From the NCBI GenBank assembly GCA_946410555.1, contig CAMKAT010000006.1, positions 1 through 57,212 of the forward strand: 57,212 nucleotides of DNA. Reading direction: 5' to 3'. Origin of the DNA: an uncultured Caryophanales bacterium. GTDB lineage: Bacteria; Bacillota_I; Bacilli_A; RF39; UBA660. This document shows positions 42,174-50,734 of this stretch, piece by piece. Below the pieces are notes generated by a model. The model was not told where the DNA came from and did not search any database. It saw only the letters and a list, made by a program, of their open reading frames with translations. Made by a program: the position numbers and the translations under genes. Numbering within the stretch: position 1 is the stretch's first letter; every line of letters begins with the position of its first letter.

Positions 42174-42377
42174 ATGACATTATTTGATATTTTAATAGAT
42201 GACAAAAAATATTCATTTATTGATACAATTAGAAACAAAGGAAAAGATTATATTGCTTATAGTGATTATGAAGGAAATGTTTATATAAGTGAACTTGTAA
42301 TAGAAAGCAATAAAATAAACTTCAAAGAAATAACAGATGTAGAAATACAAGAAATAAGGAGTTTGATGAATATATGA
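42174..42377 (+). CDS. Small DUF1292-like protein
   Basis: 67 aa from ATG 42174; AGGAAGTGAG is 8 nt upstream, and the GTG at 42165 is part of that site. The layout, MTLFDILIDDKKYSFIDTI, KDYIAYSD, NVYISELVIES and a C-terminal EIQEIRSLM, resembles the DUF1292/YrzB family of small cytoplasmic proteins. The match is by eye and weak. It ends in ATGA with the next gene, so the two are made together. Confidence 0.6.
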   Translation: MTLFDILIDDKKYSFIDTIRNKGKDYIAYSDYEGNVYISELVIESNKINFKEITDVEIQEIRSLMNI

Positions 42378-43627
42378 AATACACAATTGAATTAGTTAAC
42401 AATAGACCACTATGTCGTGTAGCTACTTTAGATAATAAATTATATATTCTTGAAGGCTATGAATTATTTGAGCTTCTTAAAGATATCGAAGATGATATAG
42501 ATAAATTCACCAGAAAAGACACTCCTCAAAGTATATTTTTAAGAAATAAAAAGAAAAATGAAATAATACATTTCAAAAATATTAATGAATTAGAAAAACC
42601 ATTATATGATTTATATACAAAATGCGCTAAAAAAGAAATCAGAGATCAAAAAATTGAAAAAATAAAAACTAAAGCAGCAATTACAGTAATTACTTCTGGT
42701 ATTATAGCTGCAGTACTTGCATCTAAGATGCAAACTAATATTAATACTTTTACAGAAAATGAAAAATCACAAACAACAACTGAAGATCAATTAACACCAA
42801 ATGAAGAAAATACAAATAAAATTACAGTAGATGATACAAAAGTAATAGTACCTGAAGAGGGAGAACTTAATACGAAAGCTTCAGAAGAAGGCGAAGAAGT
42901 AAAAGTTGAACCTGAAAAAGAAACAATCGAAGAAACATTTGTTAAAAACATAGAACAAATACCTGTCGATCAAGAAATAAAATATGACCCTGGTATCAAT
43001 AAGAGAATCGAAAAATTCATGCCAGATATTATAGAAAGAGCTAATAGATGGGGAATCAGTCCAAGTATACTAAGAGATCAAGTTTCTCAAGAATGGGATG
43101 GAAAAGATAACAATTTAACACATGTTGTAAAAGATGAGTGGTTAGATTTTGTTCTTACAGTATACAATTATGATACTAATCAATTTGAAAAATTTGTAAT
43201 AACAGATAATCCACAAAAGTATGATGGGAAAGTTGATCATATATTTACCGGTGAAGACTTATTAAATCCTAAAGCTAATCTTTCAGCAGGCGCTATAATA
43301 CTTCAATATGCATTATCAAGATTTGATTACAACATTCCACTTGGTTTACAAGCATACAACAATGGTCCTACTGCAGTTAACAATATTATTAAAGAAACAG
43401 AAAGAAAAACTGGATTAACACGTGAACAAATCCTGGCAACTAATGAACCAATATGGTTAAATTATACATATGTAAACGAAGGCGCAGATAAGGAATACTT
43501 TAAAAATGTAATTAAACATATCGATGAAGACCAAATAGAATCAAAACTAAATGATGTCTACTCAGTTAATTACATAGATGAAAATGGTGAAAAACAAACT
43601 AACGAAGTTCAATATAAATTAAGATAA
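42374..43627 (+). CDS. Membrane-anchored lytic-transglycosylase-like protein
   Basis: 417 aa. A cytoplasmic N-terminal region (1-100) is followed by one membrane helix (about 102-118, AAITVITSGIIAAVLAS), an acidic Glu/Thr linker (120-200), then an outside SLT-like domain. In it RANRWGISPSILRDQVSQEWDG carries the likely catalytic Glu (about 239), then LSAGAIILQYAL and LGLQAYNNGPTAVNNI, the family AYNxGPxxV motif. Such enzymes cut glycan strands in the wall. No secretion signal beyond the membrane helix. Coupled to the small gene ahead (ATGA) and ended by a shared terminator. Confidence 0.75.
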   Translation: MKYTIELVNNRPLCRVATLDNKLYILEGYELFELLKDIEDDIDKFTRKDTPQSIFLRNKKKNEIIHFKNINELEKPLYDLYTKCAKKEIRDQKIEKIKTKAAITVITSGIIAAVLASKMQTNINTFTENEKSQTTTEDQLTPNEENTNKITVDDTKVIVPEEGELNTKASEEGEEVKVEPEKETIEETFVKNIEQIPVDQEIKYDPGINKRIEKFMPDIIERANRWGISPSILRDQVSQEWDGKDNNLTHVVKDEWLDFVLTVYNYDTNQFEKFVITDNPQKYDGKVDHIFTGEDLLNPKANLSAGAIILQYALSRFDYNIPLGLQAYNNGPTAVNNIIKETERKTGLTREQILATNEPIWLNYTYVNEGADKEYFKNVIKHIDEDQIESKLNDVYSVNYIDENGEKQTNEVQYKLR

Positions 43628-43659
43628 TAAAAACATCTCAATCGAGATGTTTTTTATTT
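43628..43659. terminator. Bidirectional terminator between convergent genes
   Basis: Stem AAAAACATCTC / GAGATGTTTTT, loop AATC, with T runs on both strands. Confidence 0.88.
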
Positions 43660-44436
43660 TTAAGAACCTGTAGATGAATATTTGTGCAATCCTAAATTAA
43701 AGATAACAATAGAAATTCCTAAAAGTATTAAAGAAGATAAAGGCATTAAGAAATAATAGAAACTATTTCCTTTATCTATTAAATATTCAACTGGATAATA
43801 ATTACATAAAGCTACAGGTATTAAGAATGTAAATATAACCCCTACTGCTTTATGATAAAGACCAATTGGATAATCATTTACTTGTTTAGTTCCATTAGTA
43901 AATACATTTATAAATTCTAAGCCTTCAACAGTAAAGAATACAAAGAAAGCTCCAATTATAAATAAACTTACTATTATTATAAAATCTCCTAATACCATAA
44001 ATATAATTAATAATAATTTATCAATTGTAATTTCTGGTATTAAATTAATCGTAGATATTATAAGTAAATAAGTAGATGCAATTATTCTTCCAATCTTATG
44101 AAAAGCTAAATCATTTCCTAGTATTTGAAGGAATATATTCCTAGGTCTAATAAGTAATATATCAAACCCACCCTTTTTCATAAGTTTCTTAAATTCATCA
44201 AACCCTCTACCAAATGTTTCAGCAAGTGAAAAACCTAACCAATTTATAGAAAATACCATAAATAAATAATTAATATTAAATTCTTCTAATAACTGAAATT
44301 TATCAAATAATGTATATACTACAAAAAGTTCAGTTCCAAGTATTAATACTTGTGCAAACATAGTTAAGAAAAAATTTAATTTATATTCTAAATATACTTT
44401 TATATGCATACTAAAGTAATGTAATAATAACTTCAT
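43660..44436 (-). CDS. ABC-2 type exporter permease (COG3694-like)
   Basis: 258 aa with six membrane helices. The start MKLLLHYFSMHIKVYLEYKLNFFLT and the block ETFGRGFDEFKKLMKKGGFDILLIRPRN fit the permease family that pairs with a second permease and a COG4586 ATPase. Last gene of the three-gene operon, beginning one base after the stop of the previous one. The exported substrate is not known; relatives are annotated as multidrug or lipid exporters. Confidence 0.82.
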   Translation of the reverse strand: MKLLLHYFSMHIKVYLEYKLNFFLTMFAQVLILGTELFVVYTLFDKFQLLEEFNINYLFMVFSINWLGFSLAETFGRGFDEFKKLMKKGGFDILLIRPRNIFLQILGNDLAFHKIGRIIASTYLLIISTINLIPEITIDKLLLIIFMVLGDFIIIVSLFIIGAFFVFFTVEGLEFINVFTNGTKQVNDYPIGLYHKAVGVIFTFLIPVALCNYYPVEYLIDKGNSFYYFLMPLSSLILLGISIVIFNLGLHKYSSTGS

Positions 44437-44437
44437 T

Positions 44438-45238
44438 TTACCCTCCTTGAATAGACACTTTAGATAGTGCCTTTTTTAATATAAGTCTACCTATTATTAA
44501 AAGAACTATAATCCAAATAAGTTCTAAACCTATTTCATTAAATCCCGTCATATAATCAATATGACCAGAATAAAGTCTAAATGGTAAATCTTCTATAAAT
44601 CTAAAAGGTGTAAAAAAAGCAATAATTAATACAATCCCAGATAAAAGTGGTAATGGTATTTGACTACCTTCAAGTAAATCTGCGATTGTATAAATAATAG
44701 ATGAAATTCCTCTATTTTCATTAGTAAAAAACGCTAATGAATTAACAATCATATTAATCGAAGTAACCAAAATAGTTCCTAAGAACATAGTAAGTAAAAA
44801 CATTAAAAATGAAATTACATTAAATGGTAAACTTAAATTATATGGTTCAGGTAAAAGATAAGCAAATACTAAGATTGGCATACATCTAAGCATTACTAAA
44901 GCATATCTTTTAGCAACTAACTTAATATACCACCAAGTATATAAGTCATATGGTCTTAATAACTCATATGCAACAGTACCATCTTTTATAGATCCTATGA
45001 TAGACTCATCATTTATACCAATATAAATAAGAGTCAAAAAAGCTTGATTAAGCCATACATAATCCATTAATTGAGATAAATTAATATCTTTAATAGATGT
45101 ATGTCTATAAAAAGATGTATATACTAAAGCAAATATTATTCCCCAAAAGAATTGAGTAGTTAATCCCGAGATAGCAGCTGTCTTATATTGAAGTCCAGCC
45201 TTTAGCTCTGCTTTAAAATAACTTATATAACCTCTCAT
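44438..45238 (-). CDS. ABC-2 type exporter permease (COG4587-like)
   Basis: 266 aa, six helices. N-terminal YFKAELKAGLQYKTAAISGL and the conserved DGTVAYELLRPYDLYTWW segment are typical of this permease. Its ATG overlaps the ATPase stop (ATGA). It forms a heterodimeric channel with the next gene product, as expected for the family. Confidence 0.83.
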   Translation of the reverse strand: MRGYISYFKAELKAGLQYKTAAISGLTTQFFWGIIFALVYTSFYRHTSIKDINLSQLMDYVWLNQAFLTLIYIGINDESIIGSIKDGTVAYELLRPYDLYTWWYIKLVAKRYALVMLRCMPILVFAYLLPEPYNLSLPFNVISFLMFLLTMFLGTILVTSINMIVNSLAFFTNENRGISSIIYTIADLLEGSQIPLPLLSGIVLIIAFFTPFRFIEDLPFRLYSGHIDYMTGFNEIGLELIWIIVLLIIGRLILKKALSKVSIQGG

Positions 45239-46215
45239 AGATTCATTTCCTTATATAAGTCATATATTATTTCATCTATTGTCTTGTTGTATACATTAAT
45301 ATCTTTGATTTCACAATAATCAGAATAAACTTTAACAATATTACTTATTGTTTGATTATTATCTACTTCAAGTAAAATTCTATTCTTTTCTTTTTTAAGA
45401 ATTGCGACATTTAATTCTTCAGGTACTTTTACCAAGTTGTTATACAAAATTTCAAGTTTTCTAGTACTTGAAAATTTGTGTTTGATGCCAGAAAGAGTTC
45501 CATCATATAACTTCTTACCATGACCAATAACTATTAGTCTATTAGTTAGTGATTCGATATCTTGCATATCATGTGAAGTTAGGATGATAGTAACCTTTCG
45601 TTTTCTATTTATTTCTTTTATGAATTTACGAACTCTAACCTTTGATACAGCATCTAAACCAATGGTAGGTTCATCTAGAAATAATATCTTAGGGTTATGA
45701 AGTAATGATGCACAAATCTCGCAGCGCATTCTCTCTCCTAGACTTAACTGTCTAACTGGAGTATGTAAAAACTTTTCCAGTTGAAGTAGTTCAATTAGTT
45801 CATTAAGATTCTTTTTATAATCTTCATCACTAATCTTATAGATGTCTTTAAGTAAGTCAAATGAATCCATGACAGGAATATCCCACCATAGTTGCGACTT
45901 TTGACCAAATACTACTCCAATATTTTTTACATATTTAACTCTATCTTTGAAAGGATTAAAACCAGCAACAGTGATATCTCCACTATCGGGTTTTAATATT
46001 CCACAAAGCATTTTAATAGTTGTAGATTTACCTGCTCCATTAGGACCAATATATCCAACTATCTCACCTTTCTTTATGTCAAAAGAAATGTCATCAACAG
46101 CATGTACATACTTAACCTTTCTTTTAACAAGTGATTTAAATGCTTCTTTAAGTCCTGATTTTCTTTCATAGACTTTAAATGTTTTATTTAAGTTTTTAAC
46201 TGTAATAAAACTCAT
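45235..46215 (-). CDS. ABC exporter ATP-binding protein (COG4586-like)
   Basis: 326 aa. Walker A GPNGAGKSTTIKML, Q-loop VVFGQKSQLWWDIPV, signature QLSLGERMRCEI, Walker B ILFLDEPTIGLD, and the switch HDMQDIE are all present. The Q-loop followed by LWWD is characteristic of COG4586. A C-terminal domain of about 100 aa follows. The N-terminal insert GLKEAFKSLVKRKVKYVHA is also family-like. AGGAGGAAGT precedes the ATG. First of three genes; a leader with a hairpin lies upstream. Confidence 0.92.
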   Translation of the reverse strand: MSFITVKNLNKTFKVYERKSGLKEAFKSLVKRKVKYVHAVDDISFDIKKGEIVGYIGPNGAGKSTTIKMLCGILKPDSGDITVAGFNPFKDRVKYVKNIGVVFGQKSQLWWDIPVMDSFDLLKDIYKISDEDYKKNLNELIELLQLEKFLHTPVRQLSLGERMRCEICASLLHNPKILFLDEPTIGLDAVSKVRVRKFIKEINRKRKVTIILTSHDMQDIESLTNRLIVIGHGKKLYDGTLSGIKHKFSSTRKLEILYNNLVKVPEELNVAILKKEKNRILLEVDNNQTISNIVKVYSDYCEIKDINVYNKTIDEIIYDLYKEMNL

Positions 46216-46290
46216 ACTTCCTCCTAAATAGACATCAACACTTAAATCAATATTTCATGCATGTCTTGTATTAGAAAAAGCTTAAGTTTT

Positions 46291-46415
46291 ATCACCTCCA
46301 TAAAAGTTTTATATAACACAAAAAACCACATTTTAAATGTAGTACACCCATACATAAAATATAATTTTTTGTAAAATGTCAAATTTAATATAATTCTAAA
46401 TCAAAAAGAAGTCAA
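46291..46415 (-). promoter_or_regulatory. Promoter and leader of the ABC exporter operon
   Basis: -35 TTGACT (46410-46415), 17-nt spacer, -10 TATATT (46387-46392); the -35 overlaps the TrmH terminator. A hairpin CTACAT / ATGTGG followed by T6 (46321-46342) could stop transcription early. Next comes a perfect GGAGGTGAT (46291-46299) with no start codon at proper distance. The remaining 75 nt to the gene hold nothing recognised. Confidence 0.6.
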
Positions 46416-46441
46416 TAAAAAATAGACTAAACGTCTATTTT
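46416..46441 (-). terminator. Terminator overlapping the end of the TrmH-family gene
   Basis: Stem AAATAGAC / GTCTATTT with T6 on the minus strand; the stop TAG is in the 5' arm. Confidence 0.87.
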
Positions 46442-47139
46442 CTACTAAATTCATAAAGAATTATACTTGTAGCAATTGCAACATTTAATGATTCACAAGT
46501 ATCATTCATAGGAATATAAATAGCTTCATTACATAACTCTGCAATTTCTTCTCTTACCCCATTACCTTCATTACCCATTACTATTGCATACTTCTCTGGA
46601 ATATCTATTAAATCTAAGTTAGTACCCTTTTCTACATTCGTAGTATAAACTTTATATCCATTACTAGTAAGTTCAGGAATAACTTCACTTAAATCTTTAA
46701 CTACAATATTAATATTAAATACCATACCTTCGCTAGCTCTTAAAGTTTTAACATTATAAAAGTCTACGGAGTCTTTAGAAACAATAATTGTATCAATATT
46801 AAATGCAACCGCAGATCTAATAATAGTTCCTAAGTTACCAGGATCTTGAAGATTATCTAAAATAAGTATATTTCCATTAATTTCTTTTTCTTCTAACTTC
46901 CTACATATTGCAAGTACTTGTGGAGGTGTATTAAGTGAACTTAACTTCTTCATAACTGATTCACTTACTTGAGTGTATGATTCATCTAAAGAATAAATCT
47001 CAACTGCTTGAGTTTTCTTTAAAGCTTCTTCAACCAAGTGAGTTCCTTCGACTATAAATAGTCCAGTTTCATCTCTATACTTTTTACTTTGTAATTTAGA
47101 ATACTCTTTTATTTTTGAATTATTAACAGATTCTATCAT
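46435..47139 (-). CDS. TrmH/SpoU-family RNA 2'-O-methyltransferase
   Basis: 234 aa. N-terminal substrate-binding part (YSKLQSKKYRDETGLFIVEG) and a SPOUT domain with motif 1 ILDNLQDPGNLGTIIRSA, motif 2 YAIVMGNEGNGV, and motif 3 IYIPMNDTCESLNVAIATSI. Methylates a ribose 2'-OH in rRNA or tRNA; the exact site cannot be told. In many Firmicutes this subfamily sits next to pheS, not here. Coupled to the metallopeptidase gene by an ATGA overlap. Confidence 0.92.
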   Translation of the reverse strand: MIESVNNSKIKEYSKLQSKKYRDETGLFIVEGTHLVEEALKKTQAVEIYSLDESYTQVSESVMKKLSSLNTPPQVLAICRKLEEKEINGNILILDNLQDPGNLGTIIRSAVAFNIDTIIVSKDSVDFYNVKTLRASEGMVFNINIVVKDLSEVIPELTSNGYKVYTTNVEKGTNLDLIDIPEKYAIVMGNEGNGVREEIAELCNEAIYIPMNDTCESLNVAIATSIILYEFSRK

Positions 47140-47750
47140 GAGTTAAGTTCCTTTCTTGCTTTCTTATAATCTTTAAAATGTCTACCTACTTCCCTCCAAA
47201 AGGCAGCACTATGATTCATATGTTCAAAGTGTGAAAGTTCATGACATATTACATAATCAATTAAGTCCACTCTCTTATGAATTAGTAAAGAGTTTAATGT
47301 AACTGTCATACTACTCTTATTACAAACTCCCCAACGAGTTTTCATCTTTCTGATTCTTAATCTAAACTTTGGAAGATTATCAAACTCAGGAGTATATACA
47401 TCTAGTCTTTCTTGAAAATATTTAAGTGAATGTTTTTCTAAAGATTCATTAATCTTATCAACACTTGGTCCATAAGCTTTATTATTATCAAAATGTACCT
47501 TAGTATCATATTCATAAGTTAACTCATAACCAAGGAATAAAACCTTCTCGTCATCTTTATGTCGTAGACTCTCTTTCTTAGCCATACGAGTTAAACTATC
47601 TTTATTTTTTTCAAGCAACTTCTTTATTTCTCTTTCACTTACTAATCTATTACAAGTAATGTGAATTGAATCATCTTTTATTCTAAAATAAATATTTTTA
47701 ATTTTCTTTCTTTCAATAACAATGTTGTAGTATTTATTATCAAGTTCCAT
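47136..47750 (-). CDS. YgjP-like metallopeptidase domain protein
   Basis: 204 aa. The zinc site is HELSHFEHMNHSAAFW near residue 168, with the block KTRWGVCNKSSMTVTLNSLL before it, both standard for the YgjP (DUF45) family. No signal or membrane helix, so cytoplasmic. Physiological substrate of this family is poorly known. Between the der operon genes and the TrmH gene, 3 nt after the preceding stop. Confidence 0.88.
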   Translation of the reverse strand: MELDNKYYNIVIERKKIKNIYFRIKDDSIHITCNRLVSEREIKKLLEKNKDSLTRMAKKESLRHKDDEKVLFLGYELTYEYDTKVHFDNNKAYGPSVDKINESLEKHSLKYFQERLDVYTPEFDNLPKFRLRIRKMKTRWGVCNKSSMTVTLNSLLIHKRVDLIDYVICHELSHFEHMNHSAAFWREVGRHFKDYKKARKELNS

Positions 47751-47753
47751 ATA

Positions 47754-48689
47754 TTATCCTCTGAAGTTTTCATACCATTCTTTAGCTAAGCTAACAACAC
47801 TTCCACCAACATATTTAAATGCTGAAGAAACGATATTCCAAGTTAAATTACAACTTGATTTCAAAAGTAAGAAATCACTTTTTAAATCATTATATAATTC
47901 TGGTTCTTTATTCTTAACATATTCAACTAAAGATAAATATTTACCAACAAGTTTAATTTTAATATCGTTATATTTATCTCCAAGCGAATCTTTATAACCA
48001 GGGAACTTACTATCAATCTTACTATCTAGTATTAAAGTATAATAAATAACTTTAGCTTTAGCACTAGTACTTAATTCATTAAAAGTGTGTCCCTTAATCT
48101 TACCATCATAGAAGATAAAATCTACGATACCACAGAAATATTCTTTAGCAGTCTTTTTATTATTATCATTACTTGAATAGTTTTCAACTTTAGTTTTAAC
48201 TGAATCAACATAATTTAAAACTATACTATCAATATTTTCGTTTTTTTCTACTTTTTTAGTAGTTGTATTATTTTTAGTAGTAACTACATTTGTAGTAACA
48301 ACTTCATTATTAACTGCTTCTTTTGTTGTAGTAACTTCAGTTGTTTCAAGCTTAGTATCTTTAGACTCTTCTTCAGTCTTTTTAGATAATACAAGTTCAA
48401 TACTTTTAGGTTTTTCAATATCTTTATAGTAAGTAACATAAATAACATCACCAGTATTAAAAGTATCACTAGTCTTAATAGTATATTTAGTATTATTATC
48501 TACATCTTTACCTAAAAGAAAACCATCATAAGTTTCTACTACTTCAACATAAGCATTATTAGTATTTGATTTAACAAATCTATTAGAGATAAGATCAACT
48601 ACTACTAGTGTTAAAACAAATACTAAAACTATTAAAATACAACTAACTATTTTTAAATTTCTGATATATTTATTTTTAACATCATTCAT
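47754..48689 (-). CDS. Unknown membrane-anchored protein with Thr-rich linker
   Basis: 311 aa, not recognised. One membrane helix at about 14-33, an outside beta-rich part (VVETYDGFLLGKDVDNNTKYTI, a short OB-like strand set), a Thr/Lys/Val-rich linker at about 105-148, then a helical C-terminal domain with two cysteines (EYFCGI and KSSCNL). It begins 2 nt after the der stop and ends 3 nt before the metallopeptidase gene, so it is inside the der operon. Confidence 0.78.
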   Translation of the reverse strand: MNDVKNKYIRNLKIVSCILIVLVFVLTLVVVDLISNRFVKSNTNNAYVEVVETYDGFLLGKDVDNNTKYTIKTSDTFNTGDVIYVTYYKDIEKPKSIELVLSKKTEEESKDTKLETTEVTTTKEAVNNEVVTTNVVTTKNNTTTKKVEKNENIDSIVLNYVDSVKTKVENYSSNDNNKKTAKEYFCGIVDFIFYDGKIKGHTFNELSTSAKAKVIYYTLILDSKIDSKFPGYKDSLGDKYNDIKIKLVGKYLSLVEYVKNKEPELYNDLKSDFLLLKSSCNLTWNIVSSAFKYVGGSVVSLAKEWYENFRG

Positions 48690-48691
48690 AA

Positions 48692-49999
48692 CTACTCACT
48701 CTTATTCTTAAATTGAATTACAATAGGTGTTCCTTCCAAATCGATGTTTTCTCTAATTTTGTTTTCTAGATATCTTTGATAACTGAAATGTACTAAATTC
48801 TTATTATTTACATTAAAAGTAAATCTTGGTGGACAAATATCAGTTTGAGTAACAAAGAATATCTTAAGTCTATTTCTCTTATAAGAAGGTGCCATATGTA
48901 AAGCATAAGCATCTCTTACAATATCATTAATAGTACTAGTCTTAATTTCTTTAGTGAATGATTCATAAGCTTTAATAATAGCATCCATTAATTCTGGAAC
49001 TTTTGGTTTTTCTTTAGCACTTAAGAATACGGTTCTAACATATGGAATAAATTGAAATTCATTTTGAATCTTTAACTTCCATTCTTTTAAAGCTTGATCT
49101 TTATTAGGAACAGTATCCCATTTATTAACAACTAAAACTATTGCTTTATTATTTTCTAGTGCATATTGAACTATATGTTTATCTTGTTCAATAATACCCT
49201 TTTCAGCATCAATAACAACACAACACACATCACTACGTTCAATTGCTCTGAATCCTCTGATAATAGAATACTTTTCTAAGTCTTCATAAATCTTTCCACG
49301 TTTTCTTATACCTGCAGTATCAACTACAATATAATCTTCATGGTTATAAGTAAACTTAGAATCACTTGCATCTCTTGTAGTACCTTCAACATCAGATACG
49401 ATTTGTCTTTCTTCTCCTAAGATAGCATTAACTAAACTTGATTTACCTACATTTGGTCTACCAATAAGTGAGAATCTACAAATAGAATCTCTAGGTTCAG
49501 TAGAATATGGAGGAAAGTCTTCAGTAATCATGTCTAAAAGTTCAGTAATATGTCTCTTATGTTCTACTGAAATAGTAACTATATGTTCAAATCCTAATTC
49601 ATAGAAGTTATAAATATTATCTTCTCTTTCAGGATTATCTATCTTATTAACAGCAACTATAACTTTCTTATCAGTTCTCATTAACATATTTCTAACTTCA
49701 AAGTCATTTTGTGTTAAATCTTCTTTTCCATCAACTACAAAAACAATTACATCTGCTTCATCAATAGCAAGTTCAGCTTGCATTTTAATGTTAGCATTAA
49801 AGCTTGCATTCTCTAAATCAATACCACCAGTATCAATTACTGTAAAAGATTTATCATTATGATAACAAACTCCATAAAGTCTATCTCTAGTAGTACCAGC
49901 ATGGTCACTGATAATAGCTTTATTTTGCATTACCATTCTATTAAATAAAGATGATTTTCCTGTATTTGGTCTTCCAACTAAACAAACAGTTTTTCTCAT
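48692..49999 (-). CDS. der: Ribosome biogenesis GTPase Der (EngA)
   Basis: Two tandem GTPase domains that assist 50S assembly. 435 aa from ATG 49999; the ATG at 50056 lies upstream of the -10 at 50028-50033 and GGGGTGAT is the ribosome site. G domain 1: GRPNTGKSSLFNRM, DTGGID, NKID. G domain 2: GRPNVGKSSLVNAI, DTAGIRKRGK, NKWD. The C-terminal KH-like domain ends IVIQFKNKSE. First gene of an operon with the 311-aa protein, the metallopeptidase and the TrmH-type enzyme. Confidence 0.97.
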   Translation of the reverse strand: MRKTVCLVGRPNTGKSSLFNRMVMQNKAIISDHAGTTRDRLYGVCYHNDKSFTVIDTGGIDLENASFNANIKMQAELAIDEADVIVFVVDGKEDLTQNDFEVRNMLMRTDKKVIVAVNKIDNPEREDNIYNFYELGFEHIVTISVEHKRHITELLDMITEDFPPYSTEPRDSICRFSLIGRPNVGKSSLVNAILGEERQIVSDVEGTTRDASDSKFTYNHEDYIVVDTAGIRKRGKIYEDLEKYSIIRGFRAIERSDVCCVVIDAEKGIIEQDKHIVQYALENNKAIVLVVNKWDTVPNKDQALKEWKLKIQNEFQFIPYVRTVFLSAKEKPKVPELMDAIIKAYESFTKEIKTSTINDIVRDAYALHMAPSYKRNRLKIFFVTQTDICPPRFTFNVNNKNLVHFSYQRYLENKIRENIDLEGTPIVIQFKNKSE

Positions 50000-50027
50000 A
50001 TATATCACCCCTTCATAAAGTGGTTTT

Positions 50028-50033
50028 ATAATA
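50028..50033 (-). promoter_or_regulatory. Extended -10 promoter of the der operon
   Basis: TGCTATTAT on the minus strand, placed between the pilin terminator and the der ATG. Confidence 0.55.
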
Positions 50034-50037
50034 GCAT

Positions 50038-50069
50038 AAAAAAGCCTAAATATCAATTATTTAGGCTTA
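50038..50069 (-). terminator. Terminator of the 50-kb pilin gene
   Basis: Stem AAGCCTAAAT / ATTTAGGCTT with T6 on the minus strand. Confidence 0.88.
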
Positions 50070-50073
50070 TATA

Positions 50074-50676
50074 CTATAATTGGTCAGGATATTCTTGTCC
50101 ACCAGTAACAGTACCAGCAGAAGTAGCATTATCACATGTTTTCTTATCGAATACTGCATATACTCTATTATTCTTATAATATACATAAACATAGCACTTA
50201 TTTATTATATTATCTGAAACTGGATTAGTAATAACATTATTTAATCCATTATTAATACAAATAGTAGTATTCATTTTTTTACTCTTACCACATCTATCAG
50301 TAGCATCATAACTTAATTCATTATAACTGACTAAATCTTCAACATACATTTTACGAGAAGGATAAGCACCATTTTCATTATCTATTTTTGGATTTCCATA
50401 GGAATCAATTGTAATCCAAGGACTAACTTCACAGTTATCACTTTCACTACATCTTGGAGTTGTAGGATGTTTCTTAATTTGACTTATAAAGAAATCTTTT
50501 AAATTACTCTCACCATAAGAAATACCTGCATTTTCAATCATTTCAATTTTAGTTTCATAACTCTTCTTTTTAACATTTTTTGAAACTGTTAATACTGCTG
50601 GGATTGCAATAGTCATAAGTAAACCTAAGATTACAATTACAGCAAGTAATTCAACTAACGTAAAACCTTTTTTCAT
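50074..50676 (-). CDS. Type IV pilin-like protein (200 aa)
   Basis: Start at ATG 50676 (MKKG, cleavage site, FTLVELLAVIVILGL with Glu5); the GTG at 50685 belongs to the AGGTG ribosome site. The first 30 residues are nearly the same as in the pilin at 17.7 kb, but the globular domain differs and has six cysteines (PRCSES, DNCEV, DRCGK, TTICI, NKCYVY, KTCDN), so up to three disulfides. Probably a second major or minor pilin of the same machine. It lies between engB and der, with engB's terminator upstream. Confidence 0.87.
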   Translation of the reverse strand: MKKGFTLVELLAVIVILGLLMTIAIPAVLTVSKNVKKKSYETKIEMIENAGISYGESNLKDFFISQIKKHPTTPRCSESDNCEVSPWITIDSYGNPKIDNENGAYPSRKMYVEDLVSYNELSYDATDRCGKSKKMNTTICINNGLNNVITNPVSDNIINKCYVYVYYKNNRVYAVFDKKTCDNATSAGTVTGGQEYPDQL

Positions 50677-50703
50677 ACTCTTCACCTATGATAATCTTAG
50701 CAT

Positions 50704-50734
50704 AAAAAAACAATAATAAAAATCTTTATTATTG
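50704..50734 (-). terminator. Terminator overlapping the end of engB
   Basis: Stem CAATAATAAA / TTTATTATTG with T7 on the minus strand; the TAA is in the 5' arm. Confidence 0.88.

Noticed and set aside
46242-46355. 37-codon frame in the ABC exporter leader, minus strand
   Set aside because: No ribosome site before its ATG, and it crosses a terminator-like hairpin; treated as leader DNA, not a gene.
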